64,000 bases of DNA, taken from NCBI RefSeq assembly GCF_048323695.1, contig NZ_JBLWFT010000012.1:1-64000 (forward strand). Direction: 5' to 3'. Below the pieces are notes generated by a model. It was not told where the DNA came from and made no database searches. It saw only the letters and a program-made list of their open reading frames with translations. Source of the stretch: Aquisalimonas sp007126095 (GTDB taxonomy: Bacteria; Pseudomonadota; Gammaproteobacteria; Nitrococcales; Aquisalimonadaceae). Position numbers and translations under genes: made by a program. This document shows positions 17,463 through 26,495 of this stretch, piece after piece (position 1 is the first letter of the stretch; each line of letters opens with the position of its first letter).

Positions 17463-18217
17463 TGGTCCTGCGCATTGCCGCGCGCGAACTGCGGCTGCTG
17501 TTCTGCTCGCCGTTGCCGTGGATCCTGCTCGCTGTATGCCAGGTGGTTGCGGCCTGGTGGTTTCTGTCGCTGGTTGAGCAGTTCCAGAGCACCTATCAGC
17601 CCATGCTGGTGCGCACCAACAGCCCCATGGGGGTCACGGATCTGGTGCTGATGCCGTTCTTCGGCAGCGTGGTCGTTCTGGGGCTGCTGCTACTTGCCGC
17701 GGCGCTGCTTGCCATGCGGCTGATTGCGGAGGAGCGGCGCAGTGGTGGCTTGCACCTGCTTTACGCAGCGCCGCTGAGCGTTACTGAGCTGGTGCTGGGC
17801 AAATATCTGGCTGCCGTGGGGTTTCTACTGCTGCTGGTGCTCAGTTGGCTGGCCATGCCGCTGACCCTCCTTGCGGGGACGGAGCTGGATCTCGGCCGCC
17901 TTGCCGCCGCCGGCCTGGCGCTTGCGCTGCTTGGCGCGGCGTTTGCCGGGGTCGCGCTGTTTGCGTCCAGTCTCGCCACGCAGCCGGCCGTGGCAGTGGC
18001 GCTGACGGCCGGAATTATTCTGGCCCTGGTGGGGCTGGATGCGGCGCTGGACACCGGCGATGCGGTCACACGGTACGTGGCACTGCTGCCGCACTACGAG
18101 ACGCTCGTGCAGGGACGGGTCGTGTCCACGGACGTGATCTACTTTCTGCTGCTGATCACTGGCTTCCTCGGCTTTACCATCAAGCGCCTGGATGGCCTGC
18201 GGCTCCATGCGGGCTGA
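17459..18217 (+). CDS. ABC-2 type permease (GldF-like)
   Basis: 252-aa integral membrane protein with about six spans. MRLIAEERRSGGLHLLYAAPLS is the ABC-2 EERxxGT coupling-helix region. It starts inside the stop of the ATPase gene (ATGATG); a second ATG at 17462 is equally possible. It is the membrane partner of the preceding ATPase. Confidence 0.85.
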   Translation: MMVLRIAARELRLLFCSPLPWILLAVCQVVAAWWFLSLVEQFQSTYQPMLVRTNSPMGVTDLVLMPFFGSVVVLGLLLLAAALLAMRLIAEERRSGGLHLLYAAPLSVTELVLGKYLAAVGFLLLLVLSWLAMPLTLLAGTELDLGRLAAAGLALALLGAAFAGVALFASSLATQPAVAVALTAGIILALVGLDAALDTGDAVTRYVALLPHYETLVQGRVVSTDVIYFLLLITGFLGFTIKRLDGLRLHAG

Positions 18218-18255
18218 GTCTGCCGCCGTGGCAGGACGTGAACTGGGACTGATAC

Positions 18256-19605
18256 ATGCGGATTGATCGTCGAACGCTGCGCTGGCTGCGCCTCAACAGC
18301 TTCGTCATGGGCATAGGCTTCCTCGCCGTGCTTGTTCTCGCGGCATGGCTGAGTACGCGCTACACCGTCGCCGTGGAATGGTCCACCACTGGCGGCGGCG
18401 AGTTGTCGGACAGCAGCGTCGAGCTGCTGGAAGGCATGGATGAACCGCTGGAGGTGGTTGCCTTCGTTCGCCCGGACGACTTCCTGGCCGGTCACATCGA
18501 GCGCCTGGTCGAGCGGTACCAGCGCCACCACCCCGATCTGCGTTTTCGTGCCATCAACCCGGATGCCCGGCCGGAGCTGGTGCGCCAGTTCGGTGTCGAG
18601 GGGCAGGGCGAGATGGTGGTCGAGTACCGGGGGCGTCAGGAGCAGGTCGCCGCACCCAGCGAGCAGCGCCTGAGCGCAGCGATTGGCCGCCTCGCGCATG
18701 CAGACGGGCGGCCCGTGGTCTATCCCGTGGAGCACGGCGAGCGTGACCTCGCCGGTGATGCCAACCACGACCTGGGCAGTTTCGGTGGCTACCTGGATGA
18801 GCGTGGTCACGAGCTGTCAGCCCTCAATGCCGGCGATGGTGTGCCCGATGACGCCTCGTTGCTGGTGGTGGCCGGGCCCCGCAGTGACTGGGCTCCGCCC
18901 CTGCGCGACGCGGTGACCGACTGGGTGGATGCGGGCGGCAACCTGCTGTGGCTGGTGGATGAAGACGACCGCGAACGGCTGGACTTCCTCGCGGAGGCGC
19001 TCGGCATCGCCATTCTCCCCGGAATCATCATCGAACCCCAGGCCGAGGCGTTGCTGGGCGTGGACGATCCGCGGCTGCTGTTGCTCGCCGATTACCCTCG
19101 GCATCCGGCGCTGGACCGCCTCGACGGCATGGCGCTGTTCGTCGGCGCCCGCGCCCTGGAGCTGGGCGATACCGCTCACGAGCAGTGGCAGGTCAGCCAG
19201 TTGCTGCGGAGTGATGAACGCCACTGGATCGAGCTGCAGGACCCGGACAACCCGTCGTTCGACGCCGCGGCCGGAGAACGGCGCGGCCCCCTGAGCGTGG
19301 CGCTGACACTGAGCCGGACCGGCGCCAATGACGCCGAACAGCGCGTAGCCGTGGTGGGCGATGCGGATTTTCTCTCCAACGCCTATGTGGGCAACGGCGA
19401 CAACCTGCAGCTCGGCATGCAACTGGTGGACTGGCTCACCGACGGCAGTGGCGCCGGCGCCATGCCCGGGCGTGCGGCGCCCGATCAGACCCTGGAGCTG
19501 ACCCGTACGCACACCATCGCCATCGGCGTCGGCCTCCTGCTGGTGCTTCCGGGACTCTGGCTGCTCGGCGCTGGCTGGGCCTGGTGGCGCCGGGTGCGGG
19601 GCTAG
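18256..19605 (+). CDS. GldG-like ABC-type auxiliary protein
   Basis: 449-aa protein with an N-terminal membrane span (about 20-37), a large periplasmic ABC_transp_aux-type domain (DEPLEVVAFV and LLVVAGPRSDWAPPLRDAVTDWVDAGGNLLWLVD) and a C-terminal span (about 420-445). It lies downstream of the GldA- and GldF-like genes and 1 nt before the DUF4340 gene, the usual order. Known from family: GldG pairs with GldAF in gliding bacteria; its substrate elsewhere is not established. Confidence 0.8.
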   Translation: MRIDRRTLRWLRLNSFVMGIGFLAVLVLAAWLSTRYTVAVEWSTTGGGELSDSSVELLEGMDEPLEVVAFVRPDDFLAGHIERLVERYQRHHPDLRFRAINPDARPELVRQFGVEGQGEMVVEYRGRQEQVAAPSEQRLSAAIGRLAHADGRPVVYPVEHGERDLAGDANHDLGSFGGYLDERGHELSALNAGDGVPDDASLLVVAGPRSDWAPPLRDAVTDWVDAGGNLLWLVDEDDRERLDFLAEALGIAILPGIIIEPQAEALLGVDDPRLLLLADYPRHPALDRLDGMALFVGARALELGDTAHEQWQVSQLLRSDERHWIELQDPDNPSFDAAAGERRGPLSVALTLSRTGANDAEQRVAVVGDADFLSNAYVGNGDNLQLGMQLVDWLTDGSGAGAMPGRAAPDQTLELTRTHTIAIGVGLLLVLPGLWLLGAGWAWWRRVRG

Positions 19606-19606
19606 C

Positions 19607-20437
19607 ATGAGGCGCCGGCTGCTGATCAATCTCGCGGTGGTGGCCCTGGCCGGCCTGCTGGCCGCGGTGGCGTGGCTGGACCTGGAGCGCGGAGACCAGT
19701 CCCCGCGGCTCACGGGGCTGAGCCCGGACGAGGTTCGCGTGGTGCGCATCCAGGACGCCGACGGCGAGACGCTGCGCATGGAACGCAGCGGGGAGGGGTG
19801 GCTGATCACGGAACCGGTGGAGGCGCCTGCCAGCCAGTTTCACGTCGAGCAGCTGCTGGAGCTCGGCCGGGCGCCCAGTGAACGCCGTTACCCGCTGGAT
19901 GACGTGGACGCCCGCGAACTCGGGCTCATTCCGCCGCAGATCAAGGTGGCGTTCAACGGCACCGGCATCGGCCTCGGCGATACCGAGCCGATGGACGGGC
20001 TGCGCTACGCGGTGGTGGACGACCGGGTCCACCTGATCCCGGATGGGCTCATGCCACTGCTGGACGGGCCGTGGTGGAATTTCCTTGATCGCCACCTGCT
20101 GCCGCGCGGTGCCACCGTAACCGCGCTGGAGACCCCGGCGCTGGCCGGGCGAACGGGGGATGACGATTGGCAAGTGGATCGTGGCGATCTGGACGCCGAC
20201 GAACTCGCCGAACTGGCCGCCGCCTGGAGCGAAGCCGAAGCCCTTGTGGCGCGGCCCCTGGACGATCCGCCGGACGTCGATGCCCCGGACGTGCGCCTGT
20301 GCCTCGATGAGGGCAGAGAGCGGCGGTTCGTCGCCACGGAGGAATCGGGCGAGATCCGCCTGGTCGACATGGATTCCCGCGTCGCCTACGTGCTGCCCGA
20401 GCACGTCCGCGGTTACCTCCTGGACGGTCGCGAGTAG
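19607..20437 (+). CDS. DUF4340 domain-containing protein
   Basis: 276-aa protein with one N-terminal membrane anchor (LLINLAVVALAGLLAAVAWL) and a periplasmic region matching DUF4340 in style (VRIQDADGETLRMERSGEGWLITEPVEAPAS). DUF4340 genes regularly follow gldG homologues; the protein presumably assembles with that complex. Function unknown. Followed 4 nt later by mutM. Confidence 0.75.
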   Translation: MRRRLLINLAVVALAGLLAAVAWLDLERGDQSPRLTGLSPDEVRVVRIQDADGETLRMERSGEGWLITEPVEAPASQFHVEQLLELGRAPSERRYPLDDVDARELGLIPPQIKVAFNGTGIGLGDTEPMDGLRYAVVDDRVHLIPDGLMPLLDGPWWNFLDRHLLPRGATVTALETPALAGRTGDDDWQVDRGDLDADELAELAAAWSEAEALVARPLDDPPDVDAPDVRLCLDEGRERRFVATEESGEIRLVDMDSRVAYVLPEHVRGYLLDGRE

Positions 20438-20441
20438 ACGC

Positions 20442-21257
20442 ATGCCGGAACTGCCCGAGGTTGAAACCACCCGCCGCGGCGTCGAGCCCCACGTTACCGG
20501 CCGCACCATTACCGATGTGGTCGTGCGCGACCCGCGGCTGCGCTGGCCGGTGGCGGCCGATCTGCCCGACGCCCTGCGCGGGCGGGTGGTCCGGCGCGTC
20601 GATCGGCGCGCCAAGTACCTGCTCTTTCGCGCCGCGCCGGACACGCTCATCCTGCATCTTGGCATGTCCGGAAGCCTGCGGGTCGTGGAGGCGGGCACCC
20701 CGGCCGAGCCGCATGCCCATGTGGATGTGCTGCTGGATTCCGGCCAGGTGCTGCGCTACGTCGACCCGCGCCGGTTCGGCAGCCTGCTTCTGGCGCCGGG
20801 GGATGGGGCGGCCCATCCATTGCTGGCCCGCCTCGGGCCCGAACCGCTGGGTGACGCATTCACCGGCGCCTGGCTCTACGCCCGCTCCCGCGGCCGTCGG
20901 CAGGCGGTGAAAGCGTTCATCATGGATGCAGCGACCGTAGTCGGCGTAGGGAACATCTACGCGGCTGAGGCGCTTTTTCGCGCGGGGATCCACCCGGCGC
21001 GGGCGGCGGGTCGCGTGGGGCGTGCCCGTTACCACCGACTTGCCGACGCCATCCGTGCCGTTCTCGGTGACGCCATCGAGGCCGGCGGCACGACCCTGCG
21101 CGATTTCGTGGGCAGTGGCGGCAATCCCGGTTACTTCCGGCAGTCACTGTCGGTCTACGGTCGGGCCGGGGAGCCATGCCCTGCCTGCGGGACGGTGTTA
21201 CGGTTGATGCGGGTCGGCCAGCGGAGCACATGTTACTGTCCGGTCTGTCAGCGTTGA
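20442..21257 (+). CDS. mutM: Formamidopyrimidine-DNA glycosylase
   Basis: 271-aa Fpg that removes 8-oxoguanine and nicks by beta,delta-elimination. It has N-terminal MPELPEVE (catalytic Pro1 after Met removal, Glu2), the helix-two-turn-helix region VVGVGNIYAAEALFRAGIHP, and a C-terminal C4 zinc finger CPACG-CYCPVC. Length is normal. It follows the DUF4340 gene by 4 nt and may be cotranscribed with it. Confidence 0.96.
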   Translation: MPELPEVETTRRGVEPHVTGRTITDVVVRDPRLRWPVAADLPDALRGRVVRRVDRRAKYLLFRAAPDTLILHLGMSGSLRVVEAGTPAEPHAHVDVLLDSGQVLRYVDPRRFGSLLLAPGDGAAHPLLARLGPEPLGDAFTGAWLYARSRGRRQAVKAFIMDAATVVGVGNIYAAEALFRAGIHPARAAGRVGRARYHRLADAIRAVLGDAIEAGGTTLRDFVGSGGNPGYFRQSLSVYGRAGEPCPACGTVLRLMRVGQRSTCYCPVCQR

Positions 21258-21437
21258 CGTTGCGATCGAGGGTGCATGTGTCGCAAACCGCGAATGATTG
21301 GCCCGATAACCCGGGCCGCTGTGATCCATGCCACATTCCCGACCGGACGATAAGCGTAGGCTGACGAGTCTGGATAATCGGATGCGATCGTCGACGCGAC
21401 CGCTTAAGCATAGAGACGAGTGAGGAGCCAGCGTGCC

Positions 21438-22118
21438 ATGGGGCTTTTCGGCAAGAGCGGCAAAGAGACCAAACGCCGCGGCGGCGGGACGACAATCATT
21501 GCCACCGGGACAACCCTCGTCGGGGAGCTGAAACCGGAAGGCAACCTGCACATTGATGGCCGTATCGAGGGCAATATCCGCTCGGAGTACGACGTCTCCA
21601 TTGGTTCGGATGGCAGCTTCGAGGGCGACATTCAGTCTCACCGCATGGTGGTCAGCGGCTTCGCCCGCGGCCGTATCGAGTGTGACAGCCTCGAAATCGT
21701 CGAGCAGGGCAAAGTGCTCGGTGAAGTCTCCAGCCGCGCCTTCGTGATCGAGCCCGGCGGTCAGTTCCTGGGCGAAAGCCGTTCCACGGATCAGGAGGCG
21801 GTTGCTGCGCTGAGTCACTGGAAACAGAAGAGCGGCGCGTCGGCATCGGAGGAGCGGGCGGACGTGGTTGCGCCCGGACCGGAGCCCGACCCGGAACCGG
21901 AGCCGCCGGTGGATATTTCACCGGAGCCCGAGCCGGACGTGGCCGCCGCGGTCCCGGAAAGTGAGCACGCGGCAGAGCCGGATATCGGCCCGGCCCTGGG
22001 GGATGAAGACCGGCAGCCAGGCGCCGATGACGGTGCCGAGCCCGGCCGCGCCCAGGATCGGGACGACCCGCGCCAGGGGCGTGACTGGGTCGCTCAGGGT
22101 GAACGGCGGTGGCGATAA
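21438..22118 (+). CDS. Bactofilin family cytoskeletal protein
   Basis: 226-aa protein. Residues about 17-125 form the DUF583/bactofilin beta-helix with its regular hydrophobic-glycine periodicity (LVGELKPEGNLHIDGRIEGNI, IGSDGSFEGDIQSHRMVVSG). The C-terminal about 90 residues are Pro/Glu/Asp-rich and low complexity. Bactofilins self-assemble into nucleotide-independent filaments at the membrane. The start at 21438 is chosen because MGLFGK is bactofilin-like. The next gene encodes an actin-like protein. Confidence 0.85.
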   Translation: MGLFGKSGKETKRRGGGTTIIATGTTLVGELKPEGNLHIDGRIEGNIRSEYDVSIGSDGSFEGDIQSHRMVVSGFARGRIECDSLEIVEQGKVLGEVSSRAFVIEPGGQFLGESRSTDQEAVAALSHWKQKSGASASEERADVVAPGPEPDPEPEPPVDISPEPEPDVAAAVPESEHAAEPDIGPALGDEDRQPGADDGAEPGRAQDRDDPRQGRDWVAQGERRWR

Positions 22119-22233
22119 CGTCGTTTGAAGTTTAGGATCGGGGGGGCCGGGGCCTGTGACGGTTCGTCCGACGCGCAAACGTCGCTGAATGGAACCGCAG
22201 GCCAAACGGAAGCAGACAATCGGGGGTGACGCT

Positions 22234-23367
22234 GTGGAACGTGTAATTGGACTCGATATGGGTTACGGGTTCATCAAGGCCAACGATGGCCGCGATGGAG
22301 TCCGTTTCCCCAGTGTGGTCGGCCATGCCGGTGGCGGGGGGCCCATGTCACTGGGTTTCCAGAAGCCGGATCCGACCAGCGATCTCCGGATCACCGTGGG
22401 TGGCAAGAGCTTCTTCCTGGGGGATCTGGCCATCCGCCATTCGCGCATCGCCCACCGCGGACTGTCCGCGACGCGTGCCGAAGGCGACGACCTGCGCATC
22501 CTGTTCCTGGGTGCGCTGAGTATGTTCTGCCGGGAGTCAATGAACGACTTCCAGGTGGTCACCGGTCTGCCGCCAGGGCGCATGCATCTGGCCGACGACC
22601 TGGTCTCGCAGTTGCGCGGCGACCACACCGTCACCCGTCACGTGGGCCGCAACCGTCAGGATCTCAGTATCCGCCTCGACCAGGTGGAAGTGGTGCCCCA
22701 GCCGCTGGGCACGTTCTGGTCCGAAGTGCTGGACAGCCGCGGACAGCTGCGTGGTGATTCCAATCTCCTGCGCGGCCGCGTCGGCATCATCGACGTCGGC
22801 TTCCGCACCACGGACTTCGCCACGATCGTCGAAGGCGAGTACGCGCCGGCCTGGAGCCGGACCGTGCCGCTGGGCATCTCCACCGGGTATGACACGCTCG
22901 CCGCCTCCCTGGCTACGCAGTACGGCCTGGAACGCGAGCCGTACACGCTGGACCAGGCGGTGATCGATGGCGAAGTGAATGTCTCCGGCCGTCGGGTGGA
23001 TATCACCGACCTGCGCGATCAGATCCTCGGTGAAGTGGCCACCAAGCTGATGGTGGAACTGCAGTCCCTGTGGCAGCTGACCGAGTACGATGCCGTGCTG
23101 CTGACCGGCGGTGGTGCCCACGTGCTGGAGCGTTATCTGCGTCCGCAGGTCCCCCAGAGCGTGATGGTAAGCGATCCGGTGACCGCCAATGCCCGTGGGT
23201 ACATGGCCTGGGGCACCTACCAGAATCTCGACGTGCAGCCGGAAGCCCAGACCACCAGCGGTGGCGGGTTCAGTACCGATGCGGCGAACCAGCCGGCGTC
23301 CAGCAATTACGAGGCGTCGCGATTCCAGCCCGAAGAGCGCGCATCGGGCGATTTCCGCCGCGAGTAA
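22234..23367 (+). CDS. ParM/StbA-like actin family ATPase (chromosomal)
   Basis: About 377-aa ASKHA-fold protein. Phosphate-1 motif VIGLDMGYGFIKA, phosphate-2 motif IIDVGFRTTDF and adenosine motif VLLTGGGAHVLER are clear, so ATP-dependent filament formation is likely. It resembles plasmid ParM/Alp7A and archaeal Ta0583-type actins more than MreB. I choose the GTG start at 22234 because GGGGGTG lies about 7 nt upstream; an in-frame ATG at 22189 has no ribosome site. No ParR-like or parC iteron region is seen next to it. The tail (about 350-377) is polar and probably disordered. Confidence 0.8.
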   Translation: MERVIGLDMGYGFIKANDGRDGVRFPSVVGHAGGGGPMSLGFQKPDPTSDLRITVGGKSFFLGDLAIRHSRIAHRGLSATRAEGDDLRILFLGALSMFCRESMNDFQVVTGLPPGRMHLADDLVSQLRGDHTVTRHVGRNRQDLSIRLDQVEVVPQPLGTFWSEVLDSRGQLRGDSNLLRGRVGIIDVGFRTTDFATIVEGEYAPAWSRTVPLGISTGYDTLAASLATQYGLEREPYTLDQAVIDGEVNVSGRRVDITDLRDQILGEVATKLMVELQSLWQLTEYDAVLLTGGGAHVLERYLRPQVPQSVMVSDPVTANARGYMAWGTYQNLDVQPEAQTTSGGGFSTDAANQPASSNYEASRFQPEERASGDFRRE

Positions 23368-23415
23368 GGACTTGGCTGACAGTGCCCGGGCCGCAGGCCG
23401 CTGCCCGGGTAGTTG

Positions 23416-23916
23416 CTATGGGGAGTACTGCACGTCGACGATGAGGTAGTGCGCTTCGCCGTCCGGCAACGGCACGGTGACCTCGTCATCGACGGTTTTC
23501 CCAAGCACTGCTCGTGCCACTGGCGCATCGACGCTGATGTAGCCGGCATCCGCATTGAATTCATCCGGGCCGACGATGCGGTAACGAACACGCTCGCCGT
23601 CGTCATCCTCAAGGGTGATCCAGGCACCGAAGTGGATCCGTGACGGGCTGGCTGGCGTCTCCTGCACCACCGTGAGCTCGTCCAGGCGCTTGCTGAGATA
23701 GCGCACGCGACGATCGATCTCGCGGAGCTGCTTCTTGCCGTAGATGTACTCCGCGTTTTCTGAACGATCTCCCATGGCGGCTGCTTCCTGCACGGCCCGG
23801 GTTACCTCCGGGCGACGTACGCGCCAGAGCCAGTTCAGTTCCCGCTCCAGTTCGCGCCAGCCTTCGCGGGTGATGTAGGGGGACTTGCGGTGCTGTGGTG
23901 GGCGATGGCGGCTCAT
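23416..23916 (-). CDS. greB: Transcript cleavage/elongation factor GreB
   Basis: 166-aa Gre factor: N-terminal coiled coil with SENAEYIYGKKQLREIDRRVRYL (the acidic tip sequence GDRSENAEY) and a C-terminal FKBP-like domain (DAPVARAVLGKTVDDEVTVPLPDGE). It rescues backtracked RNA polymerase by stimulating transcript cleavage. YIYGK-R favours GreB over GreA. The start ATG at 23916 has AAGAG 5 nt upstream; a GTG 6 nt earlier is less likely. Confidence 0.92.
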   Translation of the reverse strand: MSRHRPPQHRKSPYITREGWRELERELNWLWRVRRPEVTRAVQEAAAMGDRSENAEYIYGKKQLREIDRRVRYLSKRLDELTVVQETPASPSRIHFGAWITLEDDDGERVRYRIVGPDEFNADAGYISVDAPVARAVLGKTVDDEVTVPLPDGEAHYLIVDVQYSP

Positions 23917-23988
23917 GTCCACTCTTGGCGGTTGCCTGATGCAGGCGCGGGATGCCGGTCAGCGGCACCCCGCGTCCGGTTGGCGTAG

Positions 23989-25146
23989 TCAGTCGATGAC
24001 TCGTACGCCGATGCCGTGGAAGTCGCTGTCCTCATTGCCCTCGGCGGGCTGGATGATATCAACGATTTCAAGGGTCTCCACGTCCAGGATGGAGAAGCCA
24101 GGGGTCGAGCCTTTGGCGATATGTGGCATGGACACGGGGTTGGGGCCGCGCAGGGTGATGAACGCGTACCGCGAGTCCGGGGAGAAGTCCAGGATGTCCG
24201 GCGTCTCGCCCGTGTCGGGGATGGTGTCCCGAATCTCCAGCGTGTCCGCATCGATCACGATACCGTCGGAGCTCGCCCGGTTGACCATCCAGATGGCGTC
24301 GCCGTTTGGCACGTTGCGCACGCCGTGGGCGTCGATGCCCTGGCTCACGTTCGAGGCGGCCACCTCCAGCGTGTCCACATCAAGCGCATACCACAGGCCG
24401 GTTGCGGCGCCTCCCCCGTTGACGATCATGTGCTGCTCGTCCGGTGTAAGCATGGTGCCGCAGTTGACCTGGAGTTCGTTCGGCGAGAACACCGCGTCCA
24501 GGGTCATGCTCTCCGTGTCCATGACCACCAGGCCGCCGTTGTCCAGGTCCGGGCCCAGAGTGATGAATGCCCGTGAGCCGTCGGCCGTGGTGTCGTGGCA
24601 GATGGCGGCGACGTCGTTGAAATCGCCCTCGCGTTCCTGAAAAGTCGGGTCGTCGGCGATGACCAGTTCGCGCTCGATGGCGAAGCGTTCATTGTCCAGA
24701 TCAGAGGAAACCTCGACCACCTTTCCGTCGCGCTCCACGTCCGGTGAGCCGATGACGTCCACGAGAATGGCGCTGTCGTCGGGGAGGAAACCGGCCATGT
24801 GGCTGCGCGGCCCGGTTTCGATAATGTCGACAACGCGGTAGTCTTCCGTCCGGATCACGGCGATGTTGCCGGTGGCCACGTTGGCGACCGTCGCGTACCG
24901 GTAGTCGGAGCTGAAGTCGATCATGTGCGGCACTTCCATGCCGTGGGCGCCGAAGTTGATGCGAGCCACTTCCTTGAGGTCCTGATCGTAGATGTGCGCC
25001 TTGTGGGTCCCCTGGTCCAGGGCCCAGATCTCGTAGCGTGCACTGTCGGCGGATGCCGACTGGAGACCGGCACCAGCGACGATTGCCGCGAGCGCGAGTG
25101 AGCCCAGTCCTTGCTGAGCCAGTCTGGGGGGAGTGTAAGTGTGCAT
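23989..25146 (-). CDS. Secreted YVTN-type/cytochrome-D1-like beta-propeller protein
   Basis: 385-aa protein with a signal peptide (LGSLALAAIVAGAGLQSASA) and repeated blade motifs such as VMDTESMTLD, LDVDTLEV and IDADTLEIRDTIPDTGE, DFSPDSRYAFITLRG. These are the seven-bladed lactonase/nitrite-reductase-D1-like propellers found in the periplasm. No heme c motif is visible. The function is not predictable; such proteins act in metal or redox processes or as scaffolds. AGGAGAGGG precedes the start. Divergent from the PilZ gene. Confidence 0.7.
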   Translation of the reverse strand: MHTYTPPRLAQQGLGSLALAAIVAGAGLQSASADSARYEIWALDQGTHKAHIYDQDLKEVARINFGAHGMEVPHMIDFSSDYRYATVANVATGNIAVIRTEDYRVVDIIETGPRSHMAGFLPDDSAILVDVIGSPDVERDGKVVEVSSDLDNERFAIERELVIADDPTFQEREGDFNDVAAICHDTTADGSRAFITLGPDLDNGGLVVMDTESMTLDAVFSPNELQVNCGTMLTPDEQHMIVNGGGAATGLWYALDVDTLEVAASNVSQGIDAHGVRNVPNGDAIWMVNRASSDGIVIDADTLEIRDTIPDTGETPDILDFSPDSRYAFITLRGPNPVSMPHIAKGSTPGFSILDVETLEIVDIIQPAEGNEDSDFHGIGVRVID

Positions 25147-25373
25147 GCCCTCTCCTGTTGCGTGGTCTGGTTCGTTTATCATTGCCGGGCGGACTTCACG
25201 GAAATGTATCGTTCAAGCCACCAGAATACACGCGCTGAAGCGCTTAAACTGGTTTTTCAAGTATAGGTTCTGCGTCTGCTGACGATAAAGGGCCAGACGC
25301 GCCGCCGGATGCGCCATCGAAGCGCGCCAGGCATTGCACGGCGGGATGCATCACGAGATAGGGGGCAGAGGAA

Positions 25374-26120
25374 ATGATTGAAGAGGGCAGCGCATCCGAG
25401 GACAGTGATCGGTTCACGCTCACGGAGCAGCCGGACATTGTCGCTGTATTGCGTCAGTTGGCGCGCCGGCCGGAGCTGATTACGGCCTGTTTCAATCAGG
25501 GCAAGGAGAGTTTCAATACCGCTGTGGTCCGCGTCGACGCCGATCGGGGCGAGATTGATCTGGATCCCGGTCCGGAGCCCGCAGTGAACCGGCGTGCGCT
25601 CGCGGCGGGCACACTGGTCTGCATGGCGCGGGAGAACAACGTCAGCGTGCGGTTCCGGCTCAATGCCGTGCGGGAGAAGGAAGGGCGGGATGGCACGGTC
25701 TTCCGCGCGGCGCTACCGGACAGCCTCTATCGTCTGCAGCGCCGGGAGTATTTCCGCGTGCCCACCGCCGTGGCGAAGCCTGTGACCTGCCGGATTCCGG
25801 CTCCGGATGGCGAGACACACACGTTCCGCGCCATGGACCTCAGTCTCGGGGGGGTTGGCATCATTGATGCTTCAATGGATCTGTCGCTGAGCATGCGCGA
25901 TGTCTTCGGTCAGTGCGAAGTGGAGATTCCCGGGAGCAGCCCGCTGGTCATGGATCTGGAAGTGCGAAACATTTCGCGACACATGTTCCGTGACGGCACG
26001 GTCGGTCGCCGTGTCGGGCTGGCCTTTCGCAACCTCTCGACCAACGGCAGCACCCTGCTGCAGCGCTATCTGCAGCGACTCCAGATTGCCCAGCGGGGTG
26101 CGCAACCCGATTTCGACTGA
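25374..26120 (+). CDS. PilZ domain c-di-GMP receptor (YcgR/flagellar brake type)
   Basis: 248-aa protein: N-terminal YcgR-like domain (about 15-115) and C-terminal PilZ domain. The c-di-GMP-binding motifs are RREYFR (residues 123-128, RxxxR) and DLSLGGVGI (D/NxSxxG). On binding c-di-GMP, YcgR homologues slow the flagellar motor. No flagellar genes lie nearby. It is divergent from the beta-propeller gene; the 190-bp space between them is AT-richer but I could not assign promoters. Confidence 0.85.
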   Translation: MIEEGSASEDSDRFTLTEQPDIVAVLRQLARRPELITACFNQGKESFNTAVVRVDADRGEIDLDPGPEPAVNRRALAAGTLVCMARENNVSVRFRLNAVREKEGRDGTVFRAALPDSLYRLQRREYFRVPTAVAKPVTCRIPAPDGETHTFRAMDLSLGGVGIIDASMDLSLSMRDVFGQCEVEIPGSSPLVMDLEVRNISRHMFRDGTVGRRVGLAFRNLSTNGSTLLQRYLQRLQIAQRGAQPDFD

Positions 26121-26209
26121 AATGCTGTGACAGTCTGTCCGTCAGCCGAGCCGACATGTCTCCGTTTGGAGACAGTAAAATAAACAATAGAAACAGCTAG
26201 ATATGCCAC

Positions 26210-26495
26210 TGGCCCGGAAATGTGTTGCCAATACTTGACACTCCGGGCCATACCCTCCTGTCTGCCGCTATTCAAGTATCTGTTTTTGAGTGTCTTTTTT
26301 TTCTGGCACGCGATGTGCTTACCAGGTAAGTGCCATCGCCTGGTCGTCGTGGCCCGCCTCAGTGTATGCCCTGCTACCACGACGACTTTGTGACCTTCGG
26401 TGTCCCGCGCACCCATCACCGTTGGTCACCAGGCAGCGCGTCTGCCCACCCTGACGCGTGAACCTTGCCCCCGTCTCTCGACGGGGGTTTTTTTT
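26210..26495 (+). ncRNA. Candidate structured small RNA (unassigned family)
   Basis: The stretch 26121-26530 contains no convincing reading frame but has several perfect inverted repeats: TGTCTCC/GGAGACA (26157-26174), TGGCCCGGA/TCCGGGCCA (26210-26250), CTTACC-A-GGTAAG (26318-26330), GTCGTCGTGG/CCACGACGAC (26343-26386), and an intrinsic terminator at 26468-26495. The terminator is about 350 bp past the PilZ gene stop, too far to be its obvious terminator. I do not recognise 6S, tmRNA, SRP, RNase P or Rsm-type signatures. A TTGACA at 26235 lacks a good -10. This is a hypothesis only; the 5' end is arbitrary. Confidence 0.3.
26468..26495 (+). terminator. Rho-independent terminator
   Basis: CCCCCGT (26468-26474), loop CTCTCG, ACGGGGG (26481-26487), then eight T residues (26488-26495). 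A textbook intrinsic terminator for + strand transcription. No coding gene ends just upstream. Confidence 0.9.

Noticed and set aside
21840..22090. Bactofilin acidic tail considered as a second TonB-type protein
   Set aside because: The EP-rich stretch is short and irregular and there is no membrane anchor or TonB C-terminal domain.
23385..23409. Inverted repeat between the actin-like gene and greB considered as a bidirectional terminator
   Set aside because: CCCGGGC/GCCCGGG is present but with no T tract on either side and a 11-nt loop; too weak to list as a terminator.
26237..26302. GACACTC/GAGTGTC followed by T8 considered as an intrinsic terminator
   Set aside because: The loop is 44 nt with no strong inner stem, so it is unlikely to terminate efficiently.
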